Part shown: piece after piece, positions 6,214 through 8,103 of the stretch
Layout: every line of letters begins with the position of its first letter
Position numbering within the stretch: position 1 is the first letter of the stretch
NCBI GenBank assembly: GCA_007119395.1
Contig: SKPS01000043.1
Location: forward strand, 1 to 8,103
Length of the DNA stretch: 8,103 nt
DNA from: Lentimicrobiaceae bacterium
Lineage (GTDB): Bacteria; Bacteroidota; Bacteroidia; Bacteroidales; SKPS01
Direction: 5' to 3'
Program-made: the position numbers and the translations under genes
Notes under the pieces: model-generated
The model's database searches: none
What the model was told of the DNA's origin: nothing
The model's input: the letters and a program-made list of their open reading frames with translations, nothing else

Positions 6214-8103
6214 ATGAAAAAGTTCTATCAGGCTTTGTTTTCCATGACCACCACCGGGGTGCTGTTGGTGATCTTTGCGGTGGTGATTGCCGTGGCCACT
6301 TTTGTTGAAAACGACTACGGTACAACGGCTTCTAAGGTGCTGGTGTACAATGCCCGTTGGTTTGAGGTGTTGCTCTTTTTGCTGGCCATCAACCTATTGG
6401 GTAGTATATTCGTCAACAAGCTGCTCACCAGGCGGAAGTGGCCTGTTGCCCTGTTTCACCTGTCGTTTGTAGTCATCCTGCTGGGTGCGGGCATCACGCG
6501 CTTTCATGCCTTTGAAGGGACGTTGCACATCAGGGAAGGGAGTATGAACAACCAGTTGATTTCACGCAACGACTTTATTCAGGTGCAGGCACAAACAGGC
6601 GATAAACTCTCCACTGTAACCCGAACTGTGCGGTTTGTCAGAGGCTTTAACAACACCTTCAGGGCAAACCTGAAGCCTGGTGATGAAAGGGTAAGTGTTG
6701 AGCTGAAAAGCATTATTCACAATGCCATGGAGCGCCCTGTTGACGCGCCTGACGGGCAACCTCTGATCTCCTTTATGGCCGTTGACGAAGAGAACGAACG
6801 GGTGGACTTCTTCCTTAAAGAGGGAGAAGATCGGAAGATTGGCAACCAACTGTTTCGCTTTGGGGGAGCGCTTGACACCACAGCGTTGCAGTTTTTTGTA
6901 GCGGGGGATTCTATTCTGGTACACTTTGCCGACACCCTCAGGATGCTTGATATGATGGCCGACAGGGCAAGGGTGTTGCCCCCCGGGGAAAAATACACCG
7001 CCACCAAACGAACCATTTTCCAGGCGGGCGAAGTGGGGTTTGTGCTGATCAACTTCTACCCCTCCGCCATAATGGAGCTGTATGAGCCTGACCACACCCA
7101 CGACCACGCATGGGATGCCCTGGTTTTTGAAGTGACCAAAGGGGACCTGGAAGAAGAGCTGATCGTATTCGGACACTCAGGCGTGGTGGGAGACCCCTAC
7201 GCGGTTGACATTGGTGGCACCAATGTGAAAATCCAATACGGTGCCCTCATCCACCGCCTCCCTTTTTACCTATACCTTCAGGAGTTTCAAATGGAAAGGT
7301 ACCCCGGCTCCAACAGCCCCTCCTCCTTCGCCAGTGAAGTGGTGGTGCTCGACCCCGAAAACGAAGTGGAGATGCCCTACCGAATCTTTATGAACAATAT
7401 CCTCAAATACGGTGGATACCGATTCTTCCAGGCACACTACGACCCCGATGAAAAGGGAACCATCCTCTCTGTAAACTACGATGCACCCGGTACCACCGTG
7501 ACCTATATCGGATACTTCTTTATGACACTGGGAATGATCCTCACCTTCTTCTTCAGGAAAAGCCGCTTCCGCCAATTATCGGCCGCCCTCGGGAAACTGA
7601 AAAAGGGTGCGCAAAACACCGCAGCCATCGTACTGATAGCCATCCTTTCGATGTGGGCCAAAGAGAGCGTTGCCCATCCCAATATGGGGCATCACCATAA
7701 TCAACCTCAAGAGATTATAGTGCCCGACAGAGAGCATGCCAACGCGTTTGCCAGACTCCAGCTTCAAACACAGGCTGGAAGGATGGAGCCCGTAAACACC
7801 CTGGCATCCGAAATCCTGCGAAAAGTATCCCGTCAAAACCAATGGAACGACATGACACCCCCCCAGGTGATGCTGAGTATGCTGATGGCTCCCGCTGGCT
7901 GGGAAAAGGAACCCATGATCCGTGTGAACAGCTCAGAGATAGCCAAAATTATTGGCATAACTGGGAATTACGCCTCCTTCAACGACTTTCTTGACCCCTC
8001 AATGCCCAACGGTTACAAGCTGGGGCAATATGTTGACGAAGCCTACGACAAAGCCACCGTACAGCGCACAAGGTTTGACAAAGAGATTATTAATGTAGAT
8101 GAA
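6214..8103 (+). CDS. ccsBA: Cytochrome c maturation protein, ResB/CcsB half of a probable CcsBA fusion, partial
   Basis: Open from ATG 6214 through 630 codons to the right edge, with no stop. It belongs to System II cytochrome c maturation, where CcsB (ResB) and CcsA carry heme across the cytoplasmic membrane and attach it to CxxCH apocytochromes. Membrane helices lie at about residues 11-31, 50-66, 76-95, 430-447 and 468-484. His82 in the third helix (FHLSFVVILLGAGITRFH) fits the conserved transmembrane heme ligand of the family. Residues 96-429 form the large periplasmic ResB domain with FEGTLHIREG near its start. After the fifth helix comes a periplasmic segment from about 487 with no transmembrane helix up to the edge. 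ResB proteins alone are shorter, so the length and this linker suggest the fused Bacteroidota form with CcsA, including its tryptophan-rich WWD heme motif, beyond the window. Two histidine clusters, HTHDH (294-298) and HHH (493-495), are notable. Confidence 0.88.
   Translation, partial: MKKFYQALFSMTTTGVLLVIFAVVIAVATFVENDYGTTASKVLVYNARWFEVLLFLLAINLLGSIFVNKLLTRRKWPVALFHLSFVVILLGAGITRFHAFEGTLHIREGSMNNQLISRNDFIQVQAQTGDKLSTVTRTVRFVRGFNNTFRANLKPGDERVSVELKSIIHNAMERPVDAPDGQPLISFMAVDEENERVDFFLKEGEDRKIGNQLFRFGGALDTTALQFFVAGDSILVHFADTLRMLDMMADRARVLPPGEKYTATKRTIFQAGEVGFVLINFYPSAIMELYEPDHTHDHAWDALVFEVTKGDLEEELIVFGHSGVVGDPYAVDIGGTNVKIQYGALIHRLPFYLYLQEFQMERYPGSNSPSSFASEVVVLDPENEVEMPYRIFMNNILKYGGYRFFQAHYDPDEKGTILSVNYDAPGTTVTYIGYFFMTLGMILTFFFRKSRFRQLSAALGKLKKGAQNTAAIVLIAILSMWAKESVAHPNMGHHHNQPQEIIVPDREHANAFARLQLQTQAGRMEPVNTLASEILRKVSRQNQWNDMTPPQVMLSMLMAPAGWEKEPMIRVNSSEIAKIIGITGNYASFNDFLDPSMPNGYKLGQYVDEAYDKATVQRTRFDKEIINVDE

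Noticed and set aside
6562..7176. A 204-codon minus-strand frame
   Set aside because: It lies wholly inside the ResB/CcsB gene on the opposite strand, has low-complexity shadow composition and matches no family.
1..8103. tRNA, rRNA, CRISPR array, insertion sequence or phage features
   Set aside because: No clover-leaf sequence, regular direct repeats, transposase-like protein or terminal inverted repeats were seen on either strand.

Overview
The window looks like a chromosomal segment of a Bacteroidota bacterium with about balanced base composition. Four signals support this: a C-terminal type IX secretion (T9SS) sorting domain, a TonB-dependent receptor with an N-terminal carboxypeptidase-like regulatory domain, two promoter elements matching the Bacteroidota -7 consensus TAnnTTTG, and a ResB/CcsB protein with the long insert typical of the fused cytochrome c maturation proteins of this phylum. 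The gene content points to an anaerobic or facultatively anaerobic lifestyle with sulfur and c-type cytochrome chemistry; that lifestyle is an inference.

Left arm, minus strand (1-1141): a compact run of three genes, read right to left. First is a small five-cysteine protein (1141-878). Next is a genuine two-cysteine DsrC (851-534). Last is a multi-pass membrane protein resembling the NarI/DsrM cytochrome b family (501 to beyond base 1). Gaps are 26 and 32 bases, so they are probably co-transcribed. DsrC is the sulfur-trisulfide carrier of dissimilatory sulfur metabolism, and NarI/DsrM-type membrane cytochromes with HdrD-like partners are its known oxidoreductases, so the arm reads as a membrane thiol/disulfide redox module. 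No DsrAB is visible here. A 379-base divergent spacer (1142-1520) follows.

Middle, plus strand (1521-3338): a T9SS-exported protein with a choice-of-anchor/Reeler-like domain carrying an unusual CX4CH motif, followed 72 bases later by an integral-membrane protein with an HELGH zinc-protease motif (M50-like). A 278-base spacer with two imperfect stem-loops separates these from the next gene.

Right arm, plus strand (3617-8103): a TonB-dependent receptor of about 808 residues with a CxxC pair in the plug, closed by a strong intrinsic terminator. A fresh Bacteroidota-type promoter then leads into a ResB/CcsB(-CcsA) cytochrome c maturation protein. That protein is open through 630 codons and runs off the right edge.

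The window holds a DsrC/cytochrome b redox module, a secreted protein with a heme-c-like motif, an outer-membrane importer and a heme attachment factor. A shared role in anaerobic respiration is plausible but not proven by the sequence. A striking base-level feature is a within-gene shift in all plus-strand genes from G/T-ending codons at the 5' end to C/A-ending codons further in. No tRNA, rRNA, CRISPR array, insertion sequence or phage feature was seen.
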